DNA of 30,743 nt from assembly GCA_003667245.1 (NCBI GenBank), contig RCNN01000324.1:1-30743 (forward strand), given 5' to 3'. Made by a program: the position numbers and the translations under genes. Of this stretch, positions 28,912 to 30,743 are shown in pieces; positions within the stretch are counted from its first letter, which is position 1, and the number at the start of each line of letters is the position of its first letter. The DNA is from Heterostelium multicystogenum. Its lineage: Eukaryota; Evosea; Eumycetozoa; Acytosteliales; Acytosteliaceae. The notes beneath the pieces were generated by a model that did not search any database, had not been told where the DNA came from, and saw nothing but the letters and a program-made list of their open reading frames with translations.

Positions 28912-29367
28912 ATGACAACGCGTCTCGACTACTCCAAAAGCTTCCCCTGAAGGTTACAAGGCGTTCGGCGGGGTTTACGTCTACCTGCAAAACAGCGGCC
29001 TGTCCAAGGAGCTGATCGACCTGGTCTACCTGCGGGGTTTTCGCAAGTCAACGGCTGCGCCTTTTGGCATCGACATGCTACTCGCGGGCCTGCTCAAGCA
29101 AGGCCTGGCCGTGGACAAGCTGGTGCTGGTGCCAGTGTGGGCACGACGCTGGCGCAGTCTTCCCCAGCGTGAGCGCGTGGCGCTGGCCTTTGTGCCGAAG
29201 CCGGTGACCGCCAGTGGATGTTTCGGACGCCGACTATGCGGCAGCGGCCGCCGAGTTCAGCGACAAGAACTGGCTGACCTGACCTAATACGGCATCGCCT
29301 TGATGAATGCCTTCAACCGACTGGGCATCACTTCCGTACCACGCCAGCGGCAGCTGCCAAGGCATAG
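28912..29367 (+). CDS. Carboxymuconolactone decarboxylase/AhpD-like peroxidase family protein
   Basis: A small all-helical protein of about 150 residues with the CxxC peroxidatic motif typical of AhpD-like alkylhydroperoxidases. It reads EGYKAFGGVYVYLQNSGLSKELIDLVYLR, then a VNGCAF(C)IDMH region near 29050 in which one extra G disrupts the second cysteine, then LLKQGLAVDKLVLVPVW and an ALMNAFNRLGI C-terminal helix. An AGGA site precedes ATG 28912; the stop is at 29365-29367. There are several breaks (28947, 29040, 29066, 29140-29220 and 29285). It is divergent from azoR, and both sit around the proposed MocR operator, consistent with a shared oxidant or quinone response. Confidence 0.82.
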
Positions 29368-29438
29368 CCAACGCTGATTCGGTTGTGGCCGGGCTGGCTC
29401 GCCACACACCCCACTGTTATTTCCTGAGGGCTCATCCC

Positions 29439-29761
29439 ATGGCATGGCTACTGCTCGGCTTGGCCGGCATCCTTGAAATCGTCCTTCGCGTTCGCCGATG
29501 AGGCCTCGGACGGTTTTCACCCCGATTCCACCCCCGGATTGCTCACCGTAGTGACCGGCGTTTCCAGCGTGATCTTGCTGTCGATGGCACTGCGCACCCT
29601 GCCGGTGGCAGCGCCTACGCAGTGTGGACTGGATCGGCGCAGCGGGCACCGCGATCCTCGGCATGGCTTTGCTGGGCGATTCCACCGCACCGTTACGAGT
29701 GCTGTGCATCGTGCTGATCCTGGCCGGCGTGATCGGCCTGAAACTGGTCTCCGCCAACTAG
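29439..29761 (+). CDS. sugE: SugE/Gdx-type small multidrug resistance transporter
   Basis: An inner-membrane protein of about 106 residues with four helices, a guanidinium or quaternary-ammonium/proton antiporter. It starts [15 protein letters not shown] (with the glutamate essential in this family) after a GAGGG site. It continues [26 protein letters not shown], an SAYAVWTG(I)G segment and [22 protein letters not shown]. The KxxxGF...LPVGxAYAVWTGIG pattern favours SugE/Gdx over EmrE. Breaks are near 29480, 29510 and 29625. It lies 71 bases after the AhpD-like gene on the same strand. No guanidine riboswitch is recognisable upstream. Confidence 0.85.
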
Positions 29762-29878
29762 TGCTGCCTGCGAGCGGGTATTTCTCGGAGATGGCCTTTT
29801 AACATTCCCATCCACTCTTTATCATCCGCCCCCAGCAACTCCGGCCAGGAGACGCTCCATTCACTAAAGGAAGTCGTA

Positions 29879-30537
29879 ATGCACATTGGAAAAATGCTGG
29901 GGTTGGCCCTGATCACGTTGTCGATGGGCGGCTGCGCCAGCTTCACGAAAAGACGAAGTGGCACCCGTAACGCTGCCGTCGAAGGCCAGCTACGCCAACA
30001 AACCGAACGTCTACGTAGACTTCAAGTTCTACCAGGGCGAAACCGACAAATGCCGCCGCGGCCGAAGTCCCACAAGCGCGTGACATGCTCAAGCCACCAG
30101 CTGCAGAAAGTCCTGACTGACTCCGGCCTGTTTGGTCGCGTGACCCTGGATGAATTTCAGAAGCAGCCAGAGCGATTACAGCCTGCGCCTGAAGGTCTAC
30201 AACCATCCAGCCGGGTGGCGGCCAACTGTACTGGCCTTTATCAGCGGCTTTACCTTCACCATCAATCCGGCGCTGGGGCTGATCAGTACACCATGAAGCT
30301 GGAATCGGTGGAAACGCACAAGGCCAGGCACTGAGCACACGGCTCCAACCACGACTCGATCAATACCTGGATGGGCATCTGGTTCATCCCGTTGATGGCC
30401 AACACGCCGAAAGACGCGCGGTGACCGATACCTTCACCCGCCAGGTCAATGCCCTGCTCAAGCAAATGGTCGACGGCAATAACCTGAAGTATTCGGCACT
30501 GGATGCCGACGTGCCACGGAGCGTGACACGTAACTGA
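29879..30537 (+). CDS. Lipoprotein of unknown function
   Basis: A lipoprotein of about 218 residues with a clear lipobox: MHIGKMLGLALITLSMGGC, Cys19 the predicted lipidated residue, preceded by an AAGGA site. The mature part contains VYVDFKFYQGE, LQKVLTDSGLFGRVTLDEFQKQ, a hydrophobic FISGFTFTINPALGLIS stretch, a second hydrophobic TWMGIWFIPLM stretch, and FTRQVNALLKQMVDG near the end. Breaks are near 29950, 30045, 30085, 30165, 30285 and 30420; the stop is at 30535-30537. It resembles Pseudomonas lipoproteins of unknown role. Confidence 0.72.
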
Positions 30538-30549
30538 ACGTTTGAAACA

Positions 30550-30581
30550 GCTGCGAGGGCAGGGTGGCCGACCCTCGCAGC
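30550..30581. terminator. Stem-loop between convergent genes
   Basis: Perfect 10-base arms GCTGCGAGGG (30550-30559) and CCCTCGCAGC (30572-30581) with a 12-base loop sit between the lipoprotein stop and the convergent partial gene. No T run follows, but the position and strength favour a bidirectional terminator. Confidence 0.6.
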
Positions 30582-30588
30582 CCAGGCC

Positions 30589-30743
30589 TTAACTTAAGCG
30601 CCTTGATGAACAACGGGTCGCTGTACAGCGACTTGAGCAAAATCCCGCACCATCGGGTTGTTAGGCGTTGGCGGCATTCGGGATCGCAAATGAACCCGAA
30701 GAACGAACTGGGCCAGGTGTGATTCACTTCCTTGGTCGCGTCG
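30589..30743 (-). CDS. C-terminal fragment of an unrecognised gene
   Basis: The window ends inside this minus-strand gene. The visible part reads TKEVNHTWPSSFFGFICDPECRQRL, then NNPMVRDFA-like and LKSLYSDPLFIKAL segments in different frames. A stop occurs near 30589-30596 in two of the frames, just before the stem-loop. The two cysteines (CDPEC) and repeated aromatics are the only features. I do not recognise the family. Confidence 0.4.

Noticed and set aside
29368..29438. Guanidine riboswitch upstream of sugE
   Set aside because: Only 71 bases, with no paired ACGR hairpins recognisable.
1..30743. CRISPR array, prophage, integrase or insertion sequence
   Set aside because: No regularly spaced repeats, transposase motifs or phage structural proteins were seen in any frame.

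Overview
The window looks like a chromosomal segment of a fluorescent-group Pseudomonas. The grounds are the high GC content, a xylose locus of the P. fluorescens xut type (isomerase plus XylFGH transporter under an AraC-family activator, with no xylulokinase beside it), a FecI/FecR/TonB-receptor unit, a Tat-exported phosphocholine-type phospholipase C, and many small redox and detoxification genes with their own regulators. I see no phage, integrase, insertion sequence, CRISPR array or rRNA/tRNA gene.

Layout. 1-1848 (+): the end of a sugar-phosphate isomerase/epimerase, then a GMC oxidoreductase. 1893-7320 (-): two possible tiny ORFs, then xylH, xylG, xylF and xylA, read from xylA towards xylH. 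7474-8686 (+): divergent xylR/xutR. 8741-10896 (+): phospholipase C. 10897-11301: no gene. 11302-13016 (-): amidase. 13169-13815 (+): an antibiotic-biosynthesis-monooxygenase-type small protein and a small exported protein. 13830-14631 (-) and 14752-15276 (+): a divergent SDR/MarR pair. 15351-16681 (+): an FMN-dependent NtaA/DszA-type monooxygenase. 16959-17478 (+): a very methionine-rich protein, convergent across a strong terminator with an XRE-cupin regulator (17533-18174, -), which is preceded by a coupled 52-residue ORF. 18556-20709 (+): a TonB-dependent receptor. 20751-21639 (-): an AT-richer membrane protein and a small hypothetical protein. 21815-25900 (+): fecI, fecR and a second TonB receptor with an STN signalling domain, which together make a complete cell-surface signalling system for ferric-siderophore uptake. 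25956-28710 (-): LOG-family protein, MocR/PdxR-type regulator and FMN azoreductase. 28912-30537 (+): AhpD-like carboxymuconolactone decarboxylase, SugE/Gdx transporter and lipoprotein. 30589-30743 (-): the end of an unrecognised gene.

The main oddity is sequence quality. Almost every gene, including those that must work together (xylA-FGH, fecI-fecR-receptor), is cut by single-base insertions or deletions, mostly a short run that is one base too long or too short. Each family alignment resumes at once in another frame. I read these as sequencing or consensus errors rather than decay, so I annotate whole gene spans and note the breaks. The gene spans cross stop codons and frame changes in the raw sequence.
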